DNA of 64,000 bases from JBGTFE01 sp041747435 (GCA_041747435.1 JBGTFE010000089.1:1-64000); one strand, 5' to 3'; shown: positions 51,017-59,939, counted from the first letter of the stretch. The notes: a model not told the origin generated them from the sequence alone. Program-made: numbers and translations.

Positions 51017-51050
51017 CAAAAAAAAAGGATGTCCGATTATTTGAACATCC
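51017..51050 (-). terminator. Intrinsic terminator of the 72-residue protein gene
   Basis: Minus strand: GGATGT (51045-51050) pairs with ACATCC (51027-51032), loop of 12 nt, followed by a run of nine to ten T (complement of 51017-51026). It lies 63 bp past the stop of the small gene and about 75 bp before the SDR gene. Confidence 0.78.
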
Positions 51051-51113
51051 GTTACTTTTTGTATGATTTTGATAATACTCTAAACCATTTCAACTTCGCC
51101 TTGTATAAAACTT

Positions 51114-51332
51114 TTACACATTGTTCGCCTGCGGCTTTCGCGTAAATAGTTTTTCGAGTGCTTGATGCGTTTCGTCGCGGCGCCGATTCTGAAAATCGTT
51201 AACCCAATTGCTAACGGTTGAGACCATATCCCGCGCAGATTCCTTTGTCGACTTTTTCGAAGTCTTCTGAGGTTTTTGTATCTTTGAGACGTCACCCTTT
51301 TTAATAACTTTAATTTTAGCTTTCGCTGTCAT
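51114..51332 (-). CDS. Small lysine-rich protein (72 aa), function unknown
   Basis: A 72-residue protein with a basic first half (MTAKAKIKVIKKGDVSKIQ, KTSKKSTKESAR) and a helical second half (DMVSTVSNWVNDFQNRRRDETHQALEKLF). The start follows AAGGGGA at a good distance. It has its own terminator and a divergent intergenic region upstream. The layout of a disordered basic tail plus one amphipathic helix suggests binding to a nucleic acid or protein partner; no family was recognised. Confidence 0.68.
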   Translation of the reverse strand: MTAKAKIKVIKKGDVSKIQKPQKTSKKSTKESARDMVSTVSNWVNDFQNRRRDETHQALEKLFTRKPQANNV

Positions 51333-51668
51333 AATTCCCCTTTTGTGCGTATTGAACCAATACTTTAAATATCTGAAATTTCGATTTCCGCTTCCCGTCT
51401 GACAATACGTGCAATTTGGATGCCACTTAAAACGACAATCGGAATAATAATTTTTTACAATTTATTTTTTTCTTTTGTTTTCTTCTTGCATTCTGCAAAA
51501 GAAGGAAGTTAAGGTTTTGCGCTTTGCCAATATAAACCTAACGAATCAAACGCGCCTTTGTTCATCTTATTTTCGTCTTGTGCCCAATTTTCTTGCGTTT
51601 GTGGAAATTCGTAAACGTTTTTGGGTTTCTCCGATTCCATCGGCACATCGGTTGCCAGTGTTTGGGTG
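51333..51668. other. AT-rich divergent intergenic region (336 bp)
   Basis: This spacer separates the minus-strand 72-residue gene from the plus-strand membrane protein gene. It is AT-rich with T-runs around 51450-51480. A 64-codon open frame inside has no ribosome site or protein-like composition. It presumably holds both promoters, but I could not identify convincing -35/-10 pairs. Confidence 0.5.
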
Positions 51669-52427
51669 ATGAACTTCTTTGATCTTCTAATAATTTATCT
51701 CACATGCGGCGCGCCGACCGCAGTGTATTATTTTCTGCAAAACCGCCGCGCTCATAATCAACCGTTGCTCGCAACAAAAACGTTTTTTGTTCTTGTGTTC
51801 TGGATTCCCTTTCTTTTGGCGTTTTTCGTAAGACAAAGACTCGGCAGACATCATGCAAATAAGGATCTTGTCGGTGAGCTTTTCTCGGATTCGAATCTGG
51901 AAAAAAAAGTTCGCGCGGCTAAGATCGACCTGGAAAAAATGTTGTTTGAGAACAACTCCAATTCAATTTACGAAACACGAAAAACAGTCGATCAATACCT
52001 AACCTTCGCACTTTTGCGTCGAAATGACAACCTGCATTATCGTTATGCGCAAAGCGAGAGCGAGATTTTCCGCATCGCCGGACACAAAAACCTAGAGCTT
52101 GCCGGGATTTGTCTTCAAAGACGCAACGAGAAGAAGCTGAACTTTCATCATACGTTAGCACGCCTGGAATTTTTGGATCTCATCTCGGGCAGCGCATCGG
52201 TCGCCGCGCCCGCAATAGAATTCGTTTCGCTTTTAGGTGATTATGAAACGCAGGCTGCGATCGAAAAAATGTTTGATCTAAAAATACAGGGCGAATCGAC
52301 TGGCGACGTCATTTCGCCGGAGAGGCAACTATGGAACTCCAAACACCGCAAACGAGGCTTTACAAACACACTTTCCACTCGTATGAAATCGATGACCGCG
52401 AGCGTGAACTCACGCAAAAACGATTAG
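51669..52427 (+). CDS. Membrane protein of unknown function, overlapping the next gene
   Basis: A 252-residue protein with two N-terminal hydrophobic segments (FFDLLIIYLTCGAPTAVYYF, TFFVLVFWIPFLLAFFV), then a charged helical cytoplasmic part of about 190 residues. The start is the ATG after GGGTG; 16 upstream codons are open but lack support. Its last 97 bp overlap the next gene in another frame, and both frames read as protein. I do not recognise the family. Together with the next gene and the sensor kinase it may form a membrane signalling unit. Confidence 0.72.
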   Translation: MNFFDLLIIYLTCGAPTAVYYFLQNRRAHNQPLLATKTFFVLVFWIPFLLAFFVRQRLGRHHANKDLVGELFSDSNLEKKVRAAKIDLEKMLFENNSNSIYETRKTVDQYLTFALLRRNDNLHYRYAQSESEIFRIAGHKNLELAGICLQRRNEKKLNFHHTLARLEFLDLISGSASVAAPAIEFVSLLGDYETQAAIEKMFDLKIQGESTGDVISPERQLWNSKHRKRGFTNTLSTRMKSMTASVNSRKND

Positions 52428-53002
52428 AAACGCTTCTGAGCTTAAACGAACAGACCGCGCGCGAGAAAGCCGTCTACCGTTCGGCAAGAGAAAAATTCGA
52501 AGCTGAATCGATGACTAATCCGGTCGCCCACAAGGAAGCCTTTGCATTTTTGGGACTTCTTCTCGGAGCATTTCCACCGGCGGCGATTTTGGCTCGATTT
52601 TTTCTCAACGGAAGAATATTTCGCCGCGAAGACGCATGGATCTTGGGTCTTTTGATCGCGGTCAATTTGGTTTCAGCAGCTGTTGGATACTTTTCAGGCA
52701 AGCTGATCGGCACCGTCGTCCGTGAATCGGAAAAGCTTTCCTGGACAAAAATGATTCTTTTGCTGCCGTTTGTCGGAATCTTGTGGGGGATTTTAGCCGG
52801 CGGCGCGGGCGGTTTGGCTATTTTTATTATCGGCGCGTTTTTCGGCGCTTTTCTCGGCGCGATGGTCGGAAGCGTTGCGCTGCCGCTTTTTACTGTCTTT
52901 CACCGGTCTCTCAAGCGCGGTGATATGATCGAGCTCAAACATCTTCTTCCTCTGGCGTTCGGCACGTCGCTAGCTATAACCGCATTTATTCTCGGCGCGT
53001 AA
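52331..53002 (+). CDS. Glycine-rich polytopic membrane protein of unknown function
   Basis: A 223-residue membrane protein. Residues 1-60 are a charged helix (RERELTQKRLETLLSLNEQ), followed by five to six hydrophobic segments rich in Gly/Ala (FLGLLLGAFPPAAILARFFL, WGILAGGAGGLAIFIIGAFF). GGAGAGG lies 6-7 bp before the ATG, so the start inside the preceding gene is well supported. The overlap of 97 bp is unusually long for these genomes. Downstream, after 49 bp, comes the sensor kinase gene. Function unknown. Confidence 0.74.
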   Translation: MELQTPQTRLYKHTFHSYEIDDRERELTQKRLETLLSLNEQTAREKAVYRSAREKFEAESMTNPVAHKEAFAFLGLLLGAFPPAAILARFFLNGRIFRREDAWILGLLIAVNLVSAAVGYFSGKLIGTVVRESEKLSWTKMILLLPFVGILWGILAGGAGGLAIFIIGAFFGAFLGAMVGSVALPLFTVFHRSLKRGDMIELKHLLPLAFGTSLAITAFILGA

Positions 53003-53051
53003 GACCGATTTCCTTTTCACTTTTTCCTTTTTTGCATTTAACATTACATAA

Positions 53052-54818
53052 ATGCTCGTATTGCTACATCTTTTCGCGCTTTTCCTTTTGGTTTTGCTTG
53101 GATTTTACGTTTTTGTCGAAAATCCGCGAAACCGCGCACACCAAACCTTTGCCGCGTTTATCGCCTTTCTCGCGCTTTGGACGATAAAGGATCTGATCTT
53201 TTGGAATTTTCACGATGAAACCGTTTCGAGCGGTTGGTGGGCTTCGTCTAGCTTTACGATCGCGCTTCTGATGCAATGCGCTTTGGTCGTTTTTGCTTGG
53301 GTTTTTCCTGAAAACTCGCGTACGCCGCGAAAAAAAGCCGCGCTTCTTTTCGCCCCCGGTTTAATCTTGATTCCCGCGGCGTTTTTCGGACTTCTGTGGC
53401 GCAAAGTGGGTTTTCAAGACGGAATATTCGAGATCGAGCTCGGACCGCTCGCTTACGCATTTGTTATTTACGTTTATTTTGTTTTTGGATACGGTGCGAC
53501 GGTTTTGTTCCGCAAATACCGAAAATATCGCGGGACGCTAAAAGGACAGCAAGTCGGCGCGATCCTTTGGGCGATAGCGATCACCGGCATTTTAAAAACG
53601 CTTGCCAATATCGTCTTTCCCTTTTTCAACTTGTATTATCTTCTTCCGTTTAGTTCCATCTTCGTGCTTCCGGGCGTTTTTATTTACGCCTATGCGATCT
53701 CGAACTTCAAACTTTTTTCGCTTCAAACCGCGCTTAACCAATTTCGACTCTTTCGGCTGACATACAAGATAGCACTGAGCGTCGCGGCGGTCGCGATCTT
53801 CAGTTTTATTATTTTTCAAATTCCGATCGTTTACTGGGCGTTTCAAGACGGAATGACGGTCGAAGCATGGCGCAAGTACCTGGTTTTCAGCATAATTTCC
53901 GCGCTTGTGCCGAATCTCTTGCTCGTTTTACTCGTCGTGCGCACGATCTCGCGTCCGCTCCAGCGGATCACGCTCGCCGCCGTTCAGGTTACCGAAGGCG
54001 AATACGGAACCGAAGTCGATCTCAGACGAAGCAACGACGAGATCGGGCTCTTAGCCAATTCCTTTAACGAAATGAGCCGCAAAATGGCGCTCGATATAGC
54101 GCAGCTTCAAAAGCTTAACGAACAGCTCATCCGCACGGAAAAACTTGCCGCGGTCGGCACGTTAGCCGCCGGCGTCGCGCACGAAGTAAACAATCCGCTC
54201 GCCTCGATCTCGTCGCTAATACAAATGATGCAATCCGAAAAGCAATTAGACATGGAAACCAGCGAAAAGTTGAAACTCATTTCGGCGCAAATTCAAAGAA
54301 TTACACAGGTAACCCGCGATATGATGGATTTTGCGCGCACCCGAGCCGCCGCGAAAAGCTACGTAAACGTAAACGGCATAATTGAAAAAAGCCTGCGGCT
54401 TGCGAGCTTTGACAAATCTTTTCAGAATCTTTCGGTAGAAAAGCATTTTGCGCCCGATATTCCCGACATATTCGCCGACAGCGATCAATTGCAGCAGGTA
54501 TTTTTGAATTTTTTTCTCAACGCGCGCGATGCGATGCCCGATGGCGGCGTTTTAAAAATAAAAACCGACCGTACTGAAACTGACCTTCGAATCGAAATCG
54601 TGGACAGTGGAGATGGAATCGACGGATCGGTCAGAAAAAAGATCTTCGATCCTTTTTTTTCGACAAAACAAACGGGCAAAGGAACCGGTCTCGGATTAGC
54701 CGTTTGCTACGGCATCGTTACGGCGCATGGTGGCAGGATCGAACTTGCCGAAAACGGAGCGAATGGCGCTTCGTTTATTATTTCGCTGCCCTTACAAAAA
54801 GAAATGGCGGACTCCTGA
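53052..54818 (+). CDS. Membrane sensor histidine kinase (multi-TM, HAMP, HisKA, HATPase)
   Basis: A 588-residue kinase with an N-terminal membrane module of seven to eight helices (residues 1-240), one more helix near 245-265 and another near 285-310. A HAMP domain follows (about 310-362; RPLQRITLAAVQVTEG), then HisKA with phosphoacceptor His377 in AAGVAHEVNNPLASIS and a HATPase domain (FLNFFLNARDAMPDGG, DSGDGIDG, GTGLGLAVCYGIV). The AHEVNNPL form of the H-box is typical of the NtrB/AtoS-like group. No response regulator is adjacent. The sensory module resembles 7TM-type sensors, ligand unknown. It is the third gene of the 51.7-54.8 kb operon. Confidence 0.88.
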   Translation: MLVLLHLFALFLLVLLGFYVFVENPRNRAHQTFAAFIAFLALWTIKDLIFWNFHDETVSSGWWASSSFTIALLMQCALVVFAWVFPENSRTPRKKAALLFAPGLILIPAAFFGLLWRKVGFQDGIFEIELGPLAYAFVIYVYFVFGYGATVLFRKYRKYRGTLKGQQVGAILWAIAITGILKTLANIVFPFFNLYYLLPFSSIFVLPGVFIYAYAISNFKLFSLQTALNQFRLFRLTYKIALSVAAVAIFSFIIFQIPIVYWAFQDGMTVEAWRKYLVFSIISALVPNLLLVLLVVRTISRPLQRITLAAVQVTEGEYGTEVDLRRSNDEIGLLANSFNEMSRKMALDIAQLQKLNEQLIRTEKLAAVGTLAAGVAHEVNNPLASISSLIQMMQSEKQLDMETSEKLKLISAQIQRITQVTRDMMDFARTRAAAKSYVNVNGIIEKSLRLASFDKSFQNLSVEKHFAPDIPDIFADSDQLQQVFLNFFLNARDAMPDGGVLKIKTDRTETDLRIEIVDSGDGIDGSVRKKIFDPFFSTKQTGKGTGLGLAVCYGIVTAHGGRIELAENGANGASFIISLPLQKEMADS

Positions 54819-54856
54819 GAATCCGCCGGTGTCGGAGACGTTACGAAAAGACGAGC

Positions 54857-55312
54857 TTAATTTACGTAATATCTTCTGCCGTTTCTCACGTAAAATCGTT
54901 TACCGCTTCTCGCCTGATAATATCGCGTTCCGCGCCTTGTATAAAGATATGTAGCGCCGGCACCTGCGAGCGCGCCGATCCCGGCGCCGCGTTTTCCGCC
55001 AAATGCGCCGATGCCGGTACCGAGCGCTGTTCCGCCCGCTACTTTAACCCAGCGCCGCGTTTTTGAATTGTAATGACGGCGTTTTGTGCCTTTTCGGCTC
55101 GCCGCGAAAAGCGTACCGCCACCCGCGCCGATCAATGCGCCTTTTTTGCCGCCGATCAAAGCGCCCGCAGCCGTGCTTCCACCTACGATCGCGATATTCG
55201 TCGCCAAACCTCTGTATTTCTTTTTCTTCTTTCTTGTCTGCGCCGCGGCATCAATTGCCACCGCAGAAATAATAAAAATAATTGCGATCAATAAAATGTA
55301 AAATCTCTTCAT
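54857..55312 (-). CDS. Exported glycine-zipper protein (YMGG-like)
   Basis: A 151-residue exported protein: signal peptide (residues 1-25), a poly-Lys stretch (KKKKKYRG), then two glycine-zipper segments (VGGSTAAGALIGGKKGALIGAGGG and GTALGTGIGAFGGKRGAGIGALAGAG). A short C-terminus rich in Tyr/Arg follows (RRGTRYYQARSGKRFYV). Glycine zippers of this kind pack against each other in membranes and are common in outer-membrane and envelope-stress proteins. It is convergent with the sensor kinase gene and divergent from the amidohydrolase operon. The role is unknown. Confidence 0.75.
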   Translation of the reverse strand: MKRFYILLIAIIFIISAVAIDAAAQTRKKKKKYRGLATNIAIVGGSTAAGALIGGKKGALIGAGGGTLFAASRKGTKRRHYNSKTRRWVKVAGGTALGTGIGAFGGKRGAGIGALAGAGATYLYTRRGTRYYQARSGKRFYVRNGRRYYVN

Positions 55313-55543
55313 TTTTGTTTCACCTCAAACGTTTTCCTCAGTATTTCGGAATTCTCCTGGATTTGATTATTCAAAGACCGTGCCAAAAACGCGCTCGCGG
55401 GCATTAATCACGTGGTTTGAAAGACTTACGTAACTAGTAAAAAAACCAAGATCCGTAAAATTTTGATTCGAATCTTGACACGCTGCATTGTTTCGTTGCA
55501 CTTTATTTCTACACTTCTTTTTCAAATTTTGAGGAAACCTGAA

Positions 55544-56869
55544 ATGAAAAAATCTATTTACGCCCTTTTTCTCGCGTTTCTGTTTGTCTGTTCGATTCAC
55601 GGACAGGAAAAACCGATCGCATTTATTAACGCCAAAATAATTCCGATCATCGGCGCGCCGATCGAGCAAGGAATTTTGATCGTTCAAAACGGAAAGATCA
55701 CCGCTGTCGGCGACGCGCGTCTTGTTCGTTTGCCTGCGAATATCGAAACCATCGACCTTAAAGGCAAAATAATAATGCCGGGACTCGTCGATACGCACAG
55801 CCACATCGGCGAAGGCTCGGGCGCAGACGGTTCGTCGCCGATCCAGCCCGACGTTCGGCTGCTTGATTCGCTTAACGTTCGTGCCGCAAGCTTGCAGCGC
55901 GCGCAGGCGGGCGGCATCACGACCGTCAACGTCATGCCCGGCTCAGGGCATCTCGACAGCGGACAGACGCTCTACATAAAGCTTCGCGACGGCGCGGTCA
56001 AAGTTGACGACCTTTTGATCTTTGACGCGAGCGGCAATTATATGGGCGGGATCAAATTCGCCAACGGCACAAATTCGCTTCGCACCAGCGGCGGAAATTT
56101 CCCCGGCACGCGTGCGAAATCAGCCGCGCTTGTGCGCGAGCAGCTCGTAAAAGCGCAGGAATATAAAGCGAAGATCGCAAAAGCCGCAGGCGACGCGAGT
56201 AAGTTGCCGACGCGCGACCTGGCGATGGAAGCGCTCGTCGAAGTTCTCGATAAAAAACGCGTTGTGCATTTTCACACGCATCGCCACGACGACATTTTGA
56301 CCGCTCTGCGGCTCCAAAAAGAGTTCGGCTTTCGCATCGTTCTCCAACACGTTTCCGAAGCTTGGAAGGTTGCCGACGAGATCGCCGCGGCAAAAGTTCC
56401 TTCGTCGATAATCGTTATCGATTCGCCCGGCGGAAAACTCGAAACGGTGGACATTTCGTTTACAAATGGCGCCGCTCTTGAAAAAGCGGGCGCGCTTGTC
56501 GGATTTCACACTGACGATTACATCACCGATTCACGTCTATTCTTGCGCGAGCCTGCTCTTGCCGTCCGCGCCGGAATGTCGCGCGACAAAGCGCTTTACG
56601 CAATGACGATGGCGGGCGCGATAATGCTCGATTTACAAGACCGCGTCGGCTCGCTTGAAGTTGGAAAGGACGCGGATTTCATCGTGTTGAGCGGCGATCC
56701 GCTCAGCGTTTATACGCACGTTCTACAAACTTACGTTGACGGCAAAAAAGTTTTCGACCGTGCAAATCCGGCGGATTATTTGATCGCAGTCGGCGGCTAC
56801 GGCGCGTCAAACGATCGTCAGGTTCATATCGACTGTTTTGACGACGACATTTTCGGAGGTGGACGATAA
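55544..56869 (+). CDS. Exported metal-dependent amidohydrolase (imidazolonepropionase-like)
   Basis: A 441-residue exported amidohydrolase. The signal peptide (residues 1-20, ending SIHG) precedes a metal-dependent TIM-barrel hydrolase. Candidate metal ligands are the first HxH pair His85/His87 in VDTHSHIGEG, a second His cluster VVHFHTHRHDD (around 242-248), His269 (LQHVSEAW) and the aspartate region FHTDDYITD (His322). The start is the ATG after GAGGA; an extension to 55463 is not supported. Its stop overlaps the next gene (TAATG). Many such proteins are annotated as imidazolonepropionase-like or prolidase-like; the substrate is unknown. Periplasmic hydrolysis of a cyclic amide or peptide is a reasonable guess. 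Confidence 0.85.
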   Translation: MKKSIYALFLAFLFVCSIHGQEKPIAFINAKIIPIIGAPIEQGILIVQNGKITAVGDARLVRLPANIETIDLKGKIIMPGLVDTHSHIGEGSGADGSSPIQPDVRLLDSLNVRAASLQRAQAGGITTVNVMPGSGHLDSGQTLYIKLRDGAVKVDDLLIFDASGNYMGGIKFANGTNSLRTSGGNFPGTRAKSAALVREQLVKAQEYKAKIAKAAGDASKLPTRDLAMEALVEVLDKKRVVHFHTHRHDDILTALRLQKEFGFRIVLQHVSEAWKVADEIAAAKVPSSIIVIDSPGGKLETVDISFTNGAALEKAGALVGFHTDDYITDSRLFLREPALAVRAGMSRDKALYAMTMAGAIMLDLQDRVGSLEVGKDADFIVLSGDPLSVYTHVLQTYVDGKKVFDRANPADYLIAVGGYGASNDRQVHIDCFDDDIFGGGR

Positions 56870-58191
56870 TGAAAAAGAATATTTTCAACGCAGAGACGCG
56901 GAGACGCGGAGGACGGAAATTAATGGCGATTAAAGAGATAGAAAGGGATAAAAATAATTTTCTAATATCTCCTTCATCTCCTTCATCCCTGTTTAAAATT
57001 CCTCTGCGCCTTTGCGCCTTTGCGTTAATTTTTCTATTCGCAATAAACGCTCAAGCGCAGATCGCGGTGCTCGGCGAAACGGTCTGGACGATGACCGGCG
57101 ATCCGATAAAAAACGGCGTCGTGCTCATCGGCGCGGACGGCAAGATCGAAGCAGTCGGTGCTGCGGCGCAAATTACATATCCTTCCAGCTACCGAACGAT
57201 CACCGCAAAAGTCGTCGTTCCCGGCTTGATAGACGCGCACACGGTCATCGGTTTGAACGGCTATCTCAACCAGCCGCACGACCAAATGGGAATTGAAACT
57301 TCATCCGCTATCCAGCCCGATCTTCGCGCTATCGACGCATACAACGCCGAGGAAAAGCTCGTAGAATGGGTTCGCCAATTTGGCGTAACGACAATTCACA
57401 CCGGGCATCAGCCGTCCGCGCTCGTTTCCGGGCAGACGATGATCGCCAAAACGTTTGGCAAAAACGTCGATGAAGTAACGCTCGTTCCGACTGCGATGAT
57501 CGCGGTCACCATCGGCGGCGACGCGCTCGCGGGACAGGGAAAATCGCCGGGAACGCGCGCCAAACAGATCGCGATGCTTCGCGCGGAGTTGATAAAAGCT
57601 CAAAGCTACGGAAGCAAGCCCGATTTCACGCGCGACTTAAAACAGGAAATGTGGAAGAAGGTTTTGAATCGCGAGATCCCGCTGCTCGTCACGGCGCAAA
57701 AAGCGCAGGATATTATGAGCGCGCTGCGCCTTGCGAAGGAATTCAATATCCGCCTTGTGCTTGACGGCGTCAGCGAGGCGCACATGGTTATAAGTGAGAT
57801 AAAAGCTTCGGGATTTCCGGTCATTGTCCACGCCACGATGCAGCGCGCGGGCGGCGACACCGAAAGTCTTTCGTTTGAAAACGCGTCGAAAATAAAAGCT
57901 GCCGGAATTCCGTTCGCTCTTCAGAGCGGTTATGAAGGCTACGTGCCGAAAACGCGCGTCGTACTTTTTGAAGCCGCGCTCGCCGCCGCAAACGGACTTT
58001 CATTCCGCGATGCGCTTTCGACAATAACCATAGACGCCGCAAAAATTCTCGGTTTGGATGATCGAATCGGCTCGCTCGCGGTCGGCAAAGACGGTGACGT
58101 CGCAATGTATGACGGCGATCCGTTCGAATATACAACCCACTGCACCGGCACGATCATCAACGGCAAGGTCGTGAGCGAAGTCGTTAGGTAA
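56869..58191 (+). CDS. Exported amidohydrolase paralogue lacking metal ligands (probable pseudoenzyme)
   Basis: A 440-residue paralogue of the preceding protein with the same fold order (VLGETVWTMTGDPIKNGVV, VVPGLIDAHTVIGL, SSAIQPDLRAIDAYN, VTTIHTGHQPSALVSGQTM, FRDALSTITIDAAKILGLDDRIGS, GKDGDVAMYDGDP). The metal-binding positions are lost: HTV replaces HxH at 124-126, PLLVTAQKAQDI replaces HFHTHRHDDI, LDGVSEA replaces LQHVSEA, and LQSGYEG replaces FHTDDY. It is therefore probably non-catalytic and may pair with the first protein. The start is the ATG with GGAGGTGG upstream. Residues 7-53 are encoded by a palindromic repeat that supplies part of the signal peptide, which makes the N-terminus unusually long. 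Confidence 0.84.
   Translation: MKKNIFNAETRRRGGRKLMAIKEIERDKNNFLISPSSPSSLFKIPLRLCAFALIFLFAINAQAQIAVLGETVWTMTGDPIKNGVVLIGADGKIEAVGAAAQITYPSSYRTITAKVVVPGLIDAHTVIGLNGYLNQPHDQMGIETSSAIQPDLRAIDAYNAEEKLVEWVRQFGVTTIHTGHQPSALVSGQTMIAKTFGKNVDEVTLVPTAMIAVTIGGDALAGQGKSPGTRAKQIAMLRAELIKAQSYGSKPDFTRDLKQEMWKKVLNREIPLLVTAQKAQDIMSALRLAKEFNIRLVLDGVSEAHMVISEIKASGFPVIVHATMQRAGGDTESLSFENASKIKAAGIPFALQSGYEGYVPKTRVVLFEAALAAANGLSFRDALSTITIDAAKILGLDDRIGSLAVGKDGDVAMYDGDPFEYTTHCTGTIINGKVVSEVVR
56887..57026. repeat. Palindromic repeat inserted in the signal-peptide coding region
   Basis: The left end AACGCAGAGACGCGGAGACG is nearly the inverse of the right end: read on the minus strand, the right end begins AACGCAAAGGCGCAAAGG. 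Between them is AT-rich filler. The ends match the well-known dispersed repeat type made of CGCAGAG/CGCAAAG words found in many bacterial genomes. It is in frame inside the amidohydrolase paralogue and encodes residues 7-53. Confidence 0.72.
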
Positions 58192-58194
58192 CTT

Positions 58195-58302
58195 GGAGCG
58201 CGACGCCCTCGTCCGCAATGAACGCGCAGCGTTCAAAAAGCTAAACGATTCGGCGTTTTAGATTGCATTCGCAATCTTTGCGGACGAGGGCGTCCGCGTT
58301 CC
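58195..58302. repeat. Intergenic palindromic repeat, copy B
   Basis: A 108-bp element. The left arm GGAGCGCGACGCCCTCGTCC and the right arm GGACGAGGGCGTCCGCGTTCC are almost perfect inverted repeats. Two small inner hairpins, AACGCGCAGCGTT and GATTGCATTCGCAATC, are visible, and the middle has an extra segment compared with copy A. It begins 3 bp after the amidohydrolase paralogue stop. Confidence 0.78.
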
Positions 58303-58373
58303 ATAATTCTTTTTGAGCCTTCAGCGACTTATGATAATCTTTCGTTAAATCGATTCATAAAATTAGAAACAAT

Positions 58374-59939
58374 ATGCTTGCATCAATATTTTTGCCGATC
58401 CTTTTATTTTTTCAGGTTCAGACGGTAACCGTTCCTTCGACCGCGACGCCGACCCCGACGCCTTCTTCGGCGCAGACCACCACGACAACGACAACGACCA
58501 AAACGACGCCGCCCGCGAATTTCGCCGATATGCTCAACGAGCCGACTTCGGTGACGAAACACAGCGTGCGCGTCGGCGGGCGAACGTTCAATTACACTGT
58601 GACGGCGGGCTTTATGCCGATCCGCAACTCGGCGAGCGGCGAAACCGAGGCGAAGATATTTTTTATGGCTTACACGCTCGACAATCCGCCCGCGCGGCGC
58701 CCGCTTATGTTTTCGTTTAACGGCGGACCGGGCTCGGCAAGCGTTTGGCTGCATCTCGGCGCGCTCGGTCCGCGGCGCGTAAAGATGCTCGACGACGGAT
58801 TGATGCCGCCGCCGCCGTATGAACTTGTCGAGAACGACCAAACGTGGCTGACCGAGACGGATCTTGTGTTTATCGATCCTGTCGGCACGGGTTATTCGCG
58901 CGCGATGAAGCCCGAACTCGGCGCAAAGTTTTGGAGCGTGAACGGCGATATCGATGCGGTCGGCGAATTTATACGAATGTATCTCGGCAGATATGAGCGC
59001 TGGAACGCGCCGCTGTTTCTCGTCGGCGAAAGCTACGGCACAACACGCGCCGCCGGGCTTTCAAATCATCTTTTCGAACGCGGCGTCGGGCTGAACGGAA
59101 TTCTGCTTGTGTCGACCGTTCTGAATTTTCAAACTATCCGCTTTGCCGCGAACAACGATCTTCCGCTCGCCTTGATCTTCCCTTCTTACGCCGCAACCGC
59201 CTGGTATCACAAACGCCTTTCGCCCGAAATGCAGGCGAAAACGGTTCAGCAAATCGCCGCCGAGGCGGAAGATTTTGCGATGAACGAATATATGCCGGCG
59301 CTGATGCGCGTCGAGCGGCTTACCGCGCAGGAAAGGCAAAACCTTTTGGAAAAGTTCACGCGCTTTACGGGTTTGAGCCCGACTTTTGTTGAGCAAAACA
59401 ATTTCCGCGTCGAACTCGGCGAGTTTAACAAAGAACTGCTTCGATCGCAGCGAAGAACGACCGGGCGTTTGGACAGCCGCTTTACCGGCATCGACCGCGA
59501 CGCCGCCGGAACGAATCCCGACGCCGATCCTTCGATGTCCGCGATCCGTCCGCCTTACACTTCAACTTTTAACGATTATGTTCGCCGCGAGCTCGGATTT
59601 AAGACCGATCTTGAATATTACATTCTCGGCGGCGGCATTAGTTCGCCGTGGAATTGGAACGTCGATAACGGCTATGCCGATACGTCGATGAGGCTCAAAG
59701 ACGCGATGGCGAAAAATCCGTATATGAAAGTTTTTATGGCAAACGGCTATTACGATATGGCGACGCCGTTTTTTGCCGCCGAATATACGCTCTCGGCAAT
59801 GAATCTCGATCCGAGTTTACGGCAAAACGTCACGCTCACGTATTATGAAGCCGGACATATGATGTATATCGAGAAAAATTCGCTTCGGAAGTTGAAGGAA
59901 GATGCCGCGGCATTTATTCAAAATTCAATACGAAAATAA
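58374..59939 (+). CDS. Secreted serine carboxypeptidase (peptidase family S10)
   Basis: A 521-residue exported peptidase S10. The signal sequence (residues 1-20) is followed by a Thr/Pro-rich linker (about 20-48), then the alpha/beta-hydrolase domain with the substrate-carboxylate site FSFNGGPGSASVWLHLG (around 115-131). The catalytic triad is Ser220 (VGESYGTTRA), Asp461 (GYYDMATP) and His495 (EAGHMMY). Length and order match bacterial S10 proteins. It may remove C-terminal residues from peptides outside the cytoplasm, complementing the M36 and M28 peptidases in this window. It starts 72 bp after repeat copy B. Confidence 0.9.
   Translation: MLASIFLPILLFFQVQTVTVPSTATPTPTPSSAQTTTTTTTTKTTPPANFADMLNEPTSVTKHSVRVGGRTFNYTVTAGFMPIRNSASGETEAKIFFMAYTLDNPPARRPLMFSFNGGPGSASVWLHLGALGPRRVKMLDDGLMPPPPYELVENDQTWLTETDLVFIDPVGTGYSRAMKPELGAKFWSVNGDIDAVGEFIRMYLGRYERWNAPLFLVGESYGTTRAAGLSNHLFERGVGLNGILLVSTVLNFQTIRFAANNDLPLALIFPSYAATAWYHKRLSPEMQAKTVQQIAAEAEDFAMNEYMPALMRVERLTAQERQNLLEKFTRFTGLSPTFVEQNNFRVELGEFNKELLRSQRRTTGRLDSRFTGIDRDAAGTNPDADPSMSAIRPPYTSTFNDYVRRELGFKTDLEYYILGGGISSPWNWNVDNGYADTSMRLKDAMAKNPYMKVFMANGYYDMATPFFAAEYTLSAMNLDPSLRQNVTLTYYEAGHMMYIEKNSLRKLKEDAAAFIQNSIRK

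Noticed and set aside
51475..51669. 64-codon frame in the divergent spacer
   Set aside because: No ribosome site, unusual composition, and it overlaps the start of the membrane protein gene.
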